This document shows positions 11,824-22,739 of a stretch of 64,000 nucleotides of DNA, in pieces. The position numbers were made by a program, and so were the translations under genes. Source of the stretch: Hirsutella rhossiliensis. Taxonomy: Eukaryota > Ascomycota > Sordariomycetes > Hypocreales > Ophiocordycipitaceae. The stretch's first letter is position 1, and each line of letters opens with the position of its first letter. The DNA lies in contig NW_025408670.1 of NCBI RefSeq assembly GCF_020360975.1, positions 6,014,001 to 6,078,000 on the forward strand, given 5' to 3'. The notes under the pieces were generated by a model. The model made no database searches. It was not told where the DNA came from and saw only the letters and a program-made list of their open reading frames with translations.

Positions 11824-13896
11824 AGTCCCTGGGCTCCTTGTGGAGGCGAATATAGGGCCTGATGCACCCACCAACAAGACAGGCTTTGACTTTGTCCGTG
11901 CAGCGAGTCCTGGAAACAACTAAAAGAAAGCGCCGTTGCGGAGCACGGAGAGGGTGCATTATCCCCGAGTCGGAGCCGCCCTGCAATGCTCATTGGCACC
12001 GCTCTGTCGGATTGTGGTCTCGGGCCAACGGCTCTGCTTCGACAACGTCGTCGGCCACACCACCACGCTCCCAGTGCCCTGGGTCCGGTCTTTGGCCACC
12101 CTTTTGCGGCATTGCGGCGGATTACGGTGGCTTGTGCAAAGCAGCAGTGCCGACTACGGAGTAGTACGGGCTATCTCTCTCGGCGTGACATGTCGAGGGC
12201 AAAAGTGGCTTCTTCCATGGACTGTCTTGCATGCATGGCCGCAGCGAGTACTGGAGGTATTATTACCACGGTACATGGCGTGGGTTGGCCGAGAGCCAAA
12301 CCACTCACCCACCTGCATCTGTTGGAACAGGTCTCTGTCGTCTGCTTCCTCTGCCAAATTCGAGGGGAAAGAAGAATAAACCAAGAGGGAAAACACTGCA
12401 AACCGGGGGACTCCCTCCTCCCCCCCCCTCCGCACTGGCAGCCCGTGGCCCCACCTGTACTAAACGGCGGGCCGCTCGCCGCCTACCCCACACCCCCTGG
12501 GCCCTTTTCCGGCGCTGTGGACAGTGGACCTCTCAGCGGTGGGGATGCGGTCAAAACAGAGCAGCGAGAGTTGTGGCTGTAGGTACTCCACACTACTAGT
12601 GCCTAGGTACCTACCGTACAGTGCTTTACGGGAAGCATTTACATGCGTGAATGCCTCTTCTTTGCTCTGCCCTTGTTCTGCCGGCCGCAGCCAGTCACTG
12701 CGTCCCAGCACCTGGATGACGATGGTAGACATGCATCGCTTGCCGTACTGTACAGTACATTGGCTCTCTCGTCATCCATGCCACACACCTCACACCACAC
12801 ACCACCTCCACCACCTTGGGTGTATCTGTAGCAGTTCAGCGCCTCGGGGACTGACGGGATCCTGCTCCCCACCCACCCTCGACTTGCCGGTACCTGCGAC
12901 TGCTCAAACTGGTGCGACGCTAATAACTGACTGTCTAATGCAAGTACTTTGTATGCACATGTAGGTGCATTTTCCCAAAGGCAAAACCCGCTCTCCATAT
13001 GTTATCTGCCCTTGCCTCTATTCCGTGTGGGGAGAAAAACAAGAAATAGGTACTATGTACCTGGTATCTGGTACCGGAGACACAGCCTCCAGGTACCCGC
13101 CTCCCGCCGTACCCGGTGCTTTTGCCTTTCCGTCTCCTTGCGCTTGACGGGCGGCCGTCGGTACCTCTGGCTGCCCGCGCTGTACCCGGTACCGAGTGCT
13201 GCTCCAGGGTCTCGTCGTCGTTTTTGTCTCGTCGCCAAGCTCTCACCGGTCGCCTCGTTTTCAATCCACTCTGCCCCCTACCACCCCAAGTTACTCCTCC
13301 ACCACTTCCTTCTCCTCCTCCTCCTCCTCCTCCTCCTCCGCCGCCGCTCGTCGCGCCGTTCCCATTGCTGCAGCTTAATCTTTATCCGCGCGTACTTTAT
13401 ACATTTTATGCGAGCAAACCATCTAATATCCTCCTCCCATCCCCCCCCCCCTTCTCTCTCCTTTCTTCCCCTCCAAACCTCACCGTCAACTCGCAGTCTC
13501 ATTCGCCACGGCGTGTGAATCTGCTGCTGCTCAGTCAGCCGGGCTGCAGAGGCCTCTCCTCTCATCACCGACCACCCCGCCCTGGTCAACCCCCCCCCCT
13601 GTTCTCCCGCCACGCCGCTACCTTGACCGTCTACAACACATTTCCAGAGGCCTTTCGGTCGTCTTCCGCCTGCCTCCTCTTCTTTCTCTTCCTCCTCCAT
13701 CTGTCCAAAGTGCCATTTCAGCACGACATCACTTCACCGAAACCCCAGAGTCGGCGACTGGTTCTCTCCCTTGCCTTCAGCGGTGTACAACTCCTGCTCT
13801 TGACCTGCCTTGAGCGTCGTGTCACGACCCTGTGCGTCCCTTCAAGCTTTGGTTGGCACTTTGCGACCAATTCTCCCTCATTCGGCAATCGACACC
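11824..13896. other. Intergenic; pyrimidine-rich leader of the zinc-ribbon gene
   Basis: No conserved frame is recognised. The last 600 bases before the zinc-ribbon gene are very rich in C and T on the plus strand, including a (CTC)n run at about 13310-13338 and C runs near 13441. This is typical of fungal promoters and 5' leaders. AGGTACCT-like (12605-12613) and TACAGTAC (12748-12758) palindromes are present. A long open frame from 13116 through 14153 runs across this leader and out of frame with the real gene, so it is treated as a by-product of low complexity. Confidence 0.6.
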
Positions 13897-15059
13897 ATGA
13901 GCTCGTCGGCACAGCAGTCCCCCTCGGCGCCCAAGGATGTCCCGGCCAAGAAGGGCAGAGGCTTCGGCAACGTCTTCTCCAGGGTCAAGATTGCGCTGCG
14001 AAGGGGCGACTCGCCTTCGTCCAAGGTGAAGCCGCCCGCCGCCAGCGCACCTCTCCAACCTCCTCCCACCAAAGCGGAGCCAGATGCCTTGAGGTAGGAT
14101 GCCCTTTGGTTTTTTCTGGCCATCGTCAATGCACCGCTCTTGGCCAGGACTGACCCCTGGGCAGCAAGCCACCACCCCCCGTGTCAAAGGCTGCCGAAGC
14201 TCGAGCACGCTACGAGGATATGGAGGGCGTCACCAAAGTCGCCAGAACTCAGTTGTTCGAGGAGCGAGCCAAGAAGCTCGCCGAGCGATATGGCCTGGAA
14301 ATCAATGCCGACGATTGGATCAAGACCACGCCCAATGACATGGTCCTTCGCATAGACAAACCGATTCGCATCCGCGTCCGCCGCACATGCCACAGGTGCA
14401 ATACCGCTCTCTCCCAGGCCAAGGAGTGCCCCAGCTGCCAGCATCCCCGCTGCACAAAGTGCCCCCGCTACCCGCCCAAGCGCACCGAGGCCGAAAAGGT
14501 GGCCAGCCGGGAGAAGCGAGCAGCCTTGATCCAAGCCAACAAAGAGAACCCGCCCCTCATCGCCGACTACACCTACAGCAACAGGGGAATGGTGCTCAAG
14601 AGACCGAGCAAGACAGGCGGCCAGGACTTGTACCAGAAGAAGCCCCGTCAGCGCGTCCGAAGAACCTGCCATGAATGCCAGGCGCTCTTCACGGCAGGCG
14701 TCAAGAAATGCCAAGCCTGCGCCCACATTCGCTGTACCGACTGTCCCAGAGACCCGTAAGTTTGCCACCGCCCACCGGGAAACGCTAGCTAACCCGTTGC
14801 CTCCAGACCAAAGAAGGACAAGTATCCCTTTGGCTATCCAGGCGATGCCTTTGGCCCCAGCAGCGTGCCTCGCTATGAGTGCCAACGCTGCGAAGCCCTC
14901 TACCCGGTTGGCGCAGACCACGGAACCACCTGCAAGAAGTGTGGCCGCGAGAAGTCGGAGGCCTCGCCTCGAGCTCTGCCGCGCAAGGTGGAACGAGAGC
15001 CAGACCCCGAGATTTTGAGAATTATCCAGGCCAAACTAGACAGACTCAAAATCGCCTAG
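13897..15059 (+). CDS. Cys-rich zinc-ribbon-repeat protein of unknown function
   Basis: Three exons: 13897-14093, 14165-14755 and 14807-15059, giving 346 residues. Donors are GTAGGA and GTAAGT, acceptors GGGCAG and CTCCAG, and phases agree at both joins. The start MSSSAQQSPSAPKD follows the pyrimidine-rich leader. There are three Cys modules: RRTCHRCN...CPSCQHPRCTKCP, RRTCHECQ...CQACAHIRCTDCP, and YECQRCE...CKKCGRE. Each has paired CxxC motifs and should bind zinc. The first two are clear internal duplicates, each preceded by an RVRRTCH signature. The N-terminus is basic and Ser/Pro-rich. The layout resembles fungal proteins annotated only as hypothetical. A nucleic-acid or protein-binding role is possible but not shown. 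Confidence 0.85.
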
Positions 15060-16453
15060 GACGCGTCGAGTTGCGGCAGTGAGCGAAAGTCTTGGACACC
15101 CAGCGAGAGCCTGAATTGATGAGATGGCCAGTGTCCCGACGGGACAGTGTCGCGGTTGCTCGCCCCACGAGATGAGGGTGCGAGAGAGCGTGAGAGCCAG
15201 CCTGGCGTCTGCTCGTTCCTCGACCGACATGACATGACGACAGCGATGAAACAGTACCTACGCCTAAATAGGCATTGACGGACTCGATCAAATCTACCGC
15301 CAAGTTTACGAGCACAGCACGCGCGGGACCAATCCATGACTTGAAACGCTCCTGATCTCTCTCGTCATCAACGACGGCGAATGCATTTACAGTCAGCTTT
15401 CTTCCCCTTTCAACCTTGTCTCTCATTTTCTTCCAACTCTGTTACTTTTTTTCTATTCCTTCGTCCTTGGCATTGAGCTGCATTTCTTCCGCTTGCAACA
15501 TGATTGGAATATTAGCGACAACGACGACCACGAAGCATGACAAAACTATGATATTCCGAATACCCTTTTTGAAGAGGGATTGGAGTACTGCTGTGCCGGA
15601 CGTCAAGTGTTCGGTCGCATTGTCGCCAGCCCAGGCGAGACTCAAGCTCGCGCGCCCGTGTCGCGGCCGGCACTCTCTCAAGCGTGCCGAGGGTTGCTCG
15701 AGGGACGGTTGAAGGACTGTCGAAGGAGACCCGGGGGCTGGACACGCCGAGGGCGAGGCAAGTCTACAAGCAGGCGGCGGCCGGACGGGGCAGGCGGCGG
15801 CCGGACGGGGCAGGCGGCGGCCGGACGGGAGTCGTTCTCAGGGAAAAAGGCATCTACTTGTAAAAGGGCTTGGTAGCTGGAAAACGCATATACTCGTTCG
15901 TGACTGTCGGGAGCTAGAGTGCCTCTGTTCTCGTGGCACTCCCCTCTCTCCCGTCGCCACTATGCGCATAGATTGGTCAACTTTGCCATTGCTCGGTGGA
16001 AGGAAGTGGGTGGATTGCCCTCGTATCCCTGGAAGGTGTGCTGTCGGGCTGAGATGGTTGACAGCGGCGGTCCGTTGGACGACGTGCGTAGGCCGGTTAC
16101 ACGTAGTTCCCCACGACTTGTCTCTCAAATGCTGTCTCCGCTTCGGCGTGCCCACGAGCCGCAAGGAACTCGAGGACGAGGCAGTCAAAGTCGCCACCAA
16201 GTTACAATACAACGCGGCCAGCGTGGCAGACGCTTGGAAATGATGTCCACATCCCATGCGCTCTGCCGTCGCTACGCCGTTTCCGTGTCCCATCCCTTGC
16301 TCTGAACAGCACACAGCCCCGGCGCGCAGCCGTTTCGCTGCACCGTCGCTCCTCCTCGGGCCGATGGTGCTCGCGCTGCAGCTCCAGCACAGCCGGCGAG
16401 AGCCCCCCTTTGTCTCTTGAGATCACGGACCGTTGAAGGGGCGGTTGGGGGGC
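15060..16453. other. Intergenic between convergent genes, with a small minisatellite
   Basis: This region lies between the 3' end of the zinc-ribbon gene and the 3' end of the Clr2-like gene. No conserved frame is seen on either strand. It holds the three-unit 20-bp minisatellite at 15771-15830. Confidence 0.6.
15771..15830. repeat. GC-rich minisatellite, three 20-bp units
   Basis: The unit CAGGCGGCGGCCGGACGGGG occurs head to tail three times. Only the last base of the third unit differs. No gene overlaps it. Confidence 0.95.
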
Positions 16454-18382
16454 CTACTCAGACCCGCTCGCGGGGCGCCCCATCTCTCGTATGAGGGGCT
16501 CCATCGCGAACCTGGCGTCGCCCGGCACCGAGGCGCCCAGCGTCTCTCGCCTGTTGGCCTTGTGCCCGATGTAGCCCCCTGAGCCGTCCATTCTGTTGTT
16601 TAGGAACGGGTACTGGCTCTCGACGTTGCCTTCGGCCACGGCGGCGTTGAAGCCAGCTTCGTTGAGGATGGGCATCAGCCGATGCGTCGGGTAGAAGCGG
16701 CCCCTGACGGCCTGCTCCTCCAGCACCACGTTCTCCTTGGCGAGCACCCAGCGCCACTGCTGTTCGGGACTCACCTGGCACCGCCACCGCGTCTCGTCCT
16801 GCAGGGCCAGGGGCAGGTTCTCCAGCGGCACGACGCCCGGTGAGTCCTCGCCCTCCTTTGCCGTTTGGTACATGTTGCCGCGGAAGACGACGGCTCCGGG
16901 GCTCCCCTTGCGCACGACGATGCCGGTCAAGCCAAGGACAGACGAGTCGTTGGGGGAGCCCCCATCCCCAGCAAGCGGCCTGACCCGCACGCAGTCGCCG
17001 ATTTCTATTCGTTCGGCTCCGAAGAAGCAGCCGTAAAAGGGCATCGTGTCGGCGCTCACGTCCTCGGACAGGGGGCACCAGAGAGAGTAGGACGCGTCGA
17101 TCTTGGACGCGGCCATCTTGGATGCATCTAGGATGAGGTTATTCCGTTTCGCCCTGTCTTGTCCAGCCAGGAGAAAGAGGTTCTCCCAGGGGACTTGATC
17201 AAACACCTTGTTCTGAAGATCCGGGAGCATCACGCCGGGGACGCTAAAGGCGTGAAACGGCCGCATCTCCTTGCAGACCTTGGTCACGTTTTGCTGCTTT
17301 GCCGCAGAGTGGCCGATGGGGATCAGCTGAAAGCTTTCGTTACCGGGAGCCGCAATCACCCCGAGGCGCCATGAGTTTACGTTTTGGTACCAAACCAGCT
17401 CGCCCGCGCGGAAGAGGAAGGGGGCTTGCAAAGACCACTTGATGGCTGGCGGACGAGACTGGTTCTGCGGTTGAGCCTGCGCTTGCGCCGATGGTTGAAC
17501 TGGTGGTTGAGCTTGCGGCTGAGCCTCTGGTGCCGGTGGGAGGGCCTGGGTCTGGGCCTGAGCTTGACTCTGGGTCGGCACTTGTGCTTGGTCTGGGATA
17601 AAGGACGGAGCCTGGGTCTGGGGTTGGGGCTGTGGAGGTGCCTGTGCCGCCGGGCCTGTAGGCTCCGCCGTGGCCGGCTCCGTAGCATTCTGCAAAACCG
17701 GCGCTGGTTGCGAGGGTTGTGAGCTTTGCCCGCCGGGCGTTTGCTTCGTTGGTAGCTGTCCAGCCGGAGTCGGCAAGGGAACAGGGGACACCTTGGGTGG
17801 TGCTACTGGAACCTTGGAGGGCGCAGCGCTGGCAGGCAGCATAGGGGCGGCGGCGTCGGTTGCAGAGGGGTTCTTGGCCAGAGTGGGCAAATTGCAGTGA
17901 ATACAGCAGCAGTCGGTGTAGTCCATGGAGGAAGACAGAAGCCAGATCAGGTGGAGGCCGAACTCTTGCGGCGTCTTGAAAAGCTTTGCCTTGATGGGGT
18001 ACCCCGAGACCCAGAGATGTTTGGACTTTTCGTACAACCAATATCCCCGAGGGAATTGGACATACCAGGGGTTGCCTTCTGGATCTCCTGGGTCAGCAGA
18101 TCGAGGCGCGTAGACGGAGCCGGAGATGTCACCTTCGGGGTTGGGCGAAAGCTCTTGTTTCAGCAAGATGCCCAGCTTGATCCTCCACTCCACAAACCTC
18201 GGGTCGTCCTCGTCGAGGCGAACCATCTGCGCCTTGGCTCTAGGGGGCGCGACATCCTTGCCCGTTTTCTTAGCTGCATTGACTGCTGGTGCCGCCGCCA
18301 CGGGCCAGTATCCCGGGCCGGAATCAGCGCCGTCGCTTCGGCCGACTCGGACGACATCAAAGTCCTTTGTTTCGGCGGCCAT
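16454..18382 (-). CDS. clr2: Clr2-like transcriptional silencing protein
   Basis: A single-exon gene of 642 residues. Residues about 103-163 carry the fungal Clr2 N-terminal signature: PWYVQFPRGYWLYEK, then a GYPIKAKLFKTPQEFGLHLIWLL block ending in a Cys cluster, CCCIHC. A long Gln/Pro/Ala linker of repeated AQ/PQ units spans about 200-330. A C-terminal module, starting LFRAGELVWYQN and including IEIGDCVRVRPL and GLTGIVVRKG, resembles the BAH-like part of Clr2. In fission yeast Clr2 belongs to the SHREC histone-deacetylase complex that silences heterochromatin. A nuclear silencing role here is inferred from family. The linker is compositionally biased and may vary in length between strains. 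The start MAAETKDFDVVRVGR is the first ATG of a frame free of introns. Confidence 0.75.
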   Translation of the reverse strand: MAAETKDFDVVRVGRSDGADSGPGYWPVAAAPAVNAAKKTGKDVAPPRAKAQMVRLDEDDPRFVEWRIKLGILLKQELSPNPEGDISGSVYAPRSADPGDPEGNPWYVQFPRGYWLYEKSKHLWVSGYPIKAKLFKTPQEFGLHLIWLLSSSMDYTDCCCIHCNLPTLAKNPSATDAAAPMLPASAAPSKVPVAPPKVSPVPLPTPAGQLPTKQTPGGQSSQPSQPAPVLQNATEPATAEPTGPAAQAPPQPQPQTQAPSFIPDQAQVPTQSQAQAQTQALPPAPEAQPQAQPPVQPSAQAQAQPQNQSRPPAIKWSLQAPFLFRAGELVWYQNVNSWRLGVIAAPGNESFQLIPIGHSAAKQQNVTKVCKEMRPFHAFSVPGVMLPDLQNKVFDQVPWENLFLLAGQDRAKRNNLILDASKMAASKIDASYSLWCPLSEDVSADTMPFYGCFFGAERIEIGDCVRVRPLAGDGGSPNDSSVLGLTGIVVRKGSPGAVVFRGNMYQTAKEGEDSPGVVPLENLPLALQDETRWRCQVSPEQQWRWVLAKENVVLEEQAVRGRFYPTHRLMPILNEAGFNAAVAEGNVESQYPFLNNRMDGSGGYIGHKANRRETLGASVPGDARFAMEPLIREMGRPASGSE

Positions 18383-19650
18383 TGCTGCTCACCGGTCCTG
18401 TCTCGTCCTCTGCCACGAGCTGGTGAGCGGGGTCGTATTCGTCAGCGCGGGGGTCCTGGTCCAGCGCCGCGATACGAGTATGTCTCCAGGCCACCGTCCT
18501 TGACCACGAGAGTCGTCAGCTGGGGGTTAGGGGAGGGAGGGGGAGAGGCTCGAGCAGGTTCGCCAGTCGGCCACAAAAAAGCGCACCGCGACGCCGAATC
18601 ACCAGCTCCCGCTCGCGTTCATATCTAAAAGGGCCGGGAAGCAGTGTCCCAGCGGTGCCCCTCGGCTTCAGGGCTTGCGAGTGCGGCTGTTGGCGTGAGC
18701 CTGTTGTTGGTTCCGTCGACGGCAGTCAGACGCACGTGCGGAGGGAAGACGGGCTCGGGGAGGGACCGTGGGGCTCGGCAAGCCAAATAACAAGGAGGGC
18801 GTTGGCAGTGGCTGTCATGTGCTGGTGGATGTTGGGGTATGATTGGATTGGTTCCTTCTGATTTATCTGGGCGGAATGAACCGACGATAGATGAGCCACG
18901 TTGCGCCGACGGAGGTGAGTCTTGTTGAATGAGTTTGGTGCTTTCAACTGTAAGCAGCGACAGATGAGTAATCAGTCTAGTTCGGTCCAACAGAGCGCCT
19001 GCCTACCCTGGAGGCAAAGGCAGCCGTCCAGGTCGGAGACTGGGCGAGACGATCAAATGACATGTCTGCGGTCTCGTTATTTGCATCTTCTTTTCCGCCT
19101 TTGTGTTGCGATATTAAACTGCAAAATTCCTCCCGAGACAGGTCGTCAAAAGAATAGTATATCAAGTGGCTACAACTTTCAAAACATGCTTCCCTTTTAC
19201 GAAGCACCATTGAGTGGGTAGGTGCACAGATCAGCATACATCATCTCCGCGGAGTCAATCTGCCAGAGCACATAATCAGCGTCAACTCACGCTTTATACC
19301 CAAGACTTGACTCCCAAAAGCGAGCGACTTGATCGGTCGTGCTTCTGTGCAGTTGTACCCAGGTACCACTAGATAGGTAGGTACCTAGGTGCAGACGGTT
19401 GCGCGCTGCTGGAGGTAAGTCACCACTTGGCAAAGGGTGTAAAGGACAAGCGCACCGCCACAACATGCTCTTCAACCCGCGTGGCTGGTTAACGCGCGAC
19501 GCAACGCGTGACCCCAGTTCCTTCAACCCGTCCAGAGTCGTCAACACTGATCGCATTTCCAAAGTAGAACTCACCGCGATCCCAGCCGCCGGATTCTCCA
19601 ACCCCCCCCACCATACATCCCGCCTTCCTTCTCCTAGGCCCGGGCTCCCA
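18383..19650. other. Divergent promoter region between clr2-like and nse1 genes
   Basis: No gene is recognised. The segment just before nse1 has the palindromic run GGTACCACTAGATAGGTAGG and TACCTAGGT near 19362-19392, followed by a CT-rich leader. The open frame continues upstream of the chosen nse1 start to 19399 but has no family similarity there. Confidence 0.55.
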
Positions 19651-20640
19651 ATGGAGGATCTGCTGAGCAACGACTACGACAACCGCCACCGGGCATTTTT
19701 GCAAGCTCTCCTGGCACGGGGCACGGTGACGTTTGAAGAGTCGCAGACCATCCTCGCCGCCATCTTCAACGCCGCGACCGGCGGGGACGGCAATGTACGC
19801 CCCGACCAGGTAAGCGAGGAGGACTTTCTGGCGTACATCGAGGCGGCCTCGGATGCGGCCTCTCTATTCGACTATGAGATCCGCAGCACGGTGCATCAAC
19901 TCACCAAGCAACGCATCTACGCGCTCGTAAACACGACGTCGGACCCCCAGACCCAGCTGGCTACGACCTTTAGCCCCGAGGAGCTGGCCTTCATCAAGCG
20001 AGCCCTGGACGGCATGTTTGACAAGTTCAACAGGCCCCGCATGGAGGTGCTCGCCATGACCGAGATGCAGGCAATCAAGTTTGCCAGGCCGAACCGGAGG
20101 CAGAGTCAGGGAGACGCAGCCGAAGCGTCGCAAGTGTCGAGCGACAAGGGCCTGAAGCACAGCGAGGTGGAAACCATCCTCGCCAACCTCGTCGACGGAG
20201 GATGGTTCGAGAAGAGCAAGAGCGGCTTTTATTCCGTCACCCCGCGAGCCCTGCTGGAGCTGCGGCCGTGGCTGATGAACATGTACAACGACCCGGACGC
20301 CGGGCCCGACGAGTGGCAGCGCATCAAGTTCTGCGAGGCCTGCAAGGATATTGTTACGACGGGACTTCGCTGCTCGGAGCCCAGCTGCACCCTGCGGCTT
20401 CACGACATCTGCCAGGAAGCCTTCTGGCGAGCACGCAGGACAAAAGAATGCCCCCACTGCTCCCGGGAATGGACGGGCTTGAACTATGTCGGCGAACGAG
20501 CCGTCACCATGACAGAGGCGTACCAAAGGGGCCGCAGACGGAGCGGCGGCAAGAGGAGCACGCTGGCAGACGATGTCATACGACAAGAGGGCATGGAGGA
20601 GGACCGGAGTGACGGCGAGCGAGACGAGGGTGGCGAGTGA
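19651..20640 (+). CDS. nse1: Nse1, RING-like subunit of the SMC5/6 complex
   Basis: Intronless, 329 residues from the ATG at 19651 (MEDLLSNDYDNRHRAFLQALL), which matches the usual Nse1 N-terminus. In-frame sequence upstream to 19399 is taken as leader. The middle part is the winged-helix region (SEVETILANLVDGGWFEKSKSGFYSVTPRALLEL). A C-terminal variant RING lies at about 228-271 with C228, C231, C241, C246, H251, C254, C267 and C270. Family knowledge: Nse1 pairs with Nse3 in the SMC5/6 complex and acts in DNA repair and chromosome segregation as a ubiquitin ligase module. The C-terminal tail is acidic and Arg-rich. The full Cys/His set suggests a working protein. Confidence 0.92.
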   Translation: MEDLLSNDYDNRHRAFLQALLARGTVTFEESQTILAAIFNAATGGDGNVRPDQVSEEDFLAYIEAASDAASLFDYEIRSTVHQLTKQRIYALVNTTSDPQTQLATTFSPEELAFIKRALDGMFDKFNRPRMEVLAMTEMQAIKFARPNRRQSQGDAAEASQVSSDKGLKHSEVETILANLVDGGWFEKSKSGFYSVTPRALLELRPWLMNMYNDPDAGPDEWQRIKFCEACKDIVTTGLRCSEPSCTLRLHDICQEAFWRARRTKECPHCSREWTGLNYVGERAVTMTEAYQRGRRRSGGKRSTLADDVIRQEGMEEDRSDGERDEGGE

Positions 20641-21178
20641 CGAAGCCGGCATGTCCAGTCGCCCAATATACCCAGCAAGCTGCAAGCCCGGCCGACTCTT
20701 GGGGAGACGGCCACCTATGAGCGCGTCGGGCTATTGGTCACCACATGTGGGCAAGTCGACCACTGACCGGACAGTGAAGTGCATCATGCACGCCATGAAA
20801 CACGCACAACCTGCACACGCATGCGAAATCGAGTTTGCGGGCGCTTGAGCGGGGCGCATGCTGTGGCTCATGACATCACTCGGTGGCGGTGCACGGGCGG
20901 CCGCCAGCCCACACACAAAGGAGGCGCTTGCAAGGCGCTTGCATCATGCAAGTACTTTATGTAGAACTACTATAGATGTCAAAGGACAAGGCAGAGAGAG
21001 TGCTCAACAAAAGCCGTCTCTTGCCACTGATATCAACAAGAATCTAAAAGGACCCTACAGCGGCCTCGCCCGAGCCTTTTCGCCCCGACCTGTACCTAGT
21101 TTCCCTGCTACCTCACCTCGCCTGCTCAAGCGCCCTTCCCCGCAGTTTGTTTCGCAGGCAGCGCTCGCCGACGATAAG
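20641..21178. other. Intergenic / leader between nse1 and the membrane-segment gene
   Basis: The frame of the downstream gene is open back to an ATG at 20858, but that part (RRLHHASTLCRTT and so on) lacks the character of the conserved start. It is read as promoter and 5' leader. Confidence 0.5.
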
Positions 21179-22485
21179 ATGCTCGAATACTTTACCTACA
21201 AGAAGATCAAGAAGCACAAGACTCAGAAGGAGGTCAAGGAAGAGGCCAAGCGCCTGACAGACTCCAACAGGGACTCTGACGACTTGCTGGAGGAGCGCGC
21301 CCATGGCAGGCTGGACGACCGCCACGGGAAGCGTCGCGATGACGGTCGCGACAACGACGACGACCGGGCGCTCCAGGCGCCGCCTGTCCTCCGCCCCGAG
21401 GACGAGACCTTTCTCGAACAGCTACTCGCAGGCGAAGATGGACCGGCGCCTCCCTTGCCCCCGCGCAACTATTTGAACGAGTTCGGCTTGCCGTCCGATA
21501 ACGAAGGCGCGGCTTCGGCGAGCGAGCCCGAAAAGAGTGAAGAGGTGGCGGGGGAAAAGGATACAAACAAGGCGGGTGCCTTGAAAACGGCCGAAAAGAA
21601 GCCTGGCCGGTTTGCCCTCTTCTTCTCCAAGAACAAGAAGAGCAACGAGGAGGGCCTGGAACCCCACGGCGTCCCGCCGGCCGAGGGCGAGGGCGAGACC
21701 AAGGACCTCAGCCGCGTCCTGGACCGCCTCAACCTGAGCGCCAAGAACAACAAGGTCGTCTCGACAGACTCATCCGAGCTTCTCCAAAAGTTCACCCAGG
21801 TGTTCAAGGACCTTGTCAACGGCGTGCCCACGGCCTACGACGACCTCGCCAAGCTCGTCGAGGATCGCGACGGCACCCTGTCCAAGGGCTTCGACAAGCT
21901 GCCGTCGTCGCTCCAGAAGCTCGTCACCCAGCTGCCCGACAAGATCACGGGGAGCCTGGCGCCCGAGATTCTCGCCGCGGCCGCGAGCAAGCAGGGCATC
22001 AAGTCGGATGCCCAGGGCGGCGTCAAGGGCGTCGCCAAGAGCATCCTCATGCCGCACAACCTCGCCGAGCTGGTGACCAAGCCCGGCGCCATTGTCGGCA
22101 TGCTGAGGGCCATTGTCGAGGTGCTCAAGACGCGTTGGCCGGCCTTCATTGGCATGAACGTCATCTGGAGCGTTGCCCTGACACGTAAGTCGTTTCCCTT
22201 GACTCATTCCCATGTACGCCGAGACTGACCGTCTTCCATCAAGTGCTCCTCTTCATGCTCTGGTACTGCCACAAGCGCGGCCGCGAAGTGCGCCTGGAGC
22301 GCGAGCAGTCCGCGGTCGCCATCGACGGCAGCGACCGCATCGAGGAGCTACCCGACGACCCGACCCTCCCCGCCCCCGAGCCGAGGGTGGCAGATGTCTC
22401 AGGGCGGTCGTCGTCGACCACTCCGCAACTGTCACATCGCCCTACTGCCCAGCGTCGCGATACGTCCGGGTCGAATCGTCGTTGA
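21179..22485 (+). CDS. Conserved fungal protein with a C-terminal transmembrane segment, function unknown
   Basis: Two exons, 21179-22184 and 22244-22485, joined in phase across a 59-bp GTAAGT...CAAG intron, giving 415 residues. The start chosen is MLEYFTYKKIKKHK. The N-terminal half is highly charged and probably disordered. Residues about 200-315 form a predicted helical region (SELLQKFTQVFKDLVNGVPTA, then LQKLVTQLPDKI). One hydrophobic segment (about 320-345, IGMNVIWSVALTLLLFMLWY) crosses the splice junction and is followed by basic residues and a Ser/Pro-rich tail. This layout suggests a single-pass membrane protein with the long N-terminal part in the cytosol. Similar fungal proteins carry vague 'ring-like' names, but no RING Cys/His pattern is visible here. 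Confidence 0.8.
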
Positions 22486-22739
22486 TACGTGTAATGAATT
22501 GATGAAATGGGGTTCAGTGGGCGCTGTTTTCTTTTTTCCTACCCTTACGAGAATGCGCTGTTTTAGTCAAGGCACGATGAGCTTGTACGTGTTTCTCTGA
22601 TAGCGGCGCGTCACGCCGTGCGGTCTCAAGGCCATGCCTGTATGCGCATTGAGATCGGTTTTTCGCCTGTCAAAGTCATGGGTATCTTGAATCGAACACA
22701 CCAAAATGCAAAATGGCCAGTGTTTGCCTTCCAACAGCT

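Noticed and set aside
13116..14153. A 345-codon open frame through the CT-rich leader
   Set aside because: It runs out of frame across the first exon of the zinc-ribbon gene and is made of Ser/Pro/Leu low complexity.
19399..19650. Upstream ATG for nse1
   Set aside because: The extra 84 residues have no Nse1 character and cover promoter-like palindromes and a CT-rich leader.
20858..21178. Upstream ATG for the membrane-segment gene
   Set aside because: The added 107 residues look like translated leader; MLEYFTYKKIKK is a more natural start.
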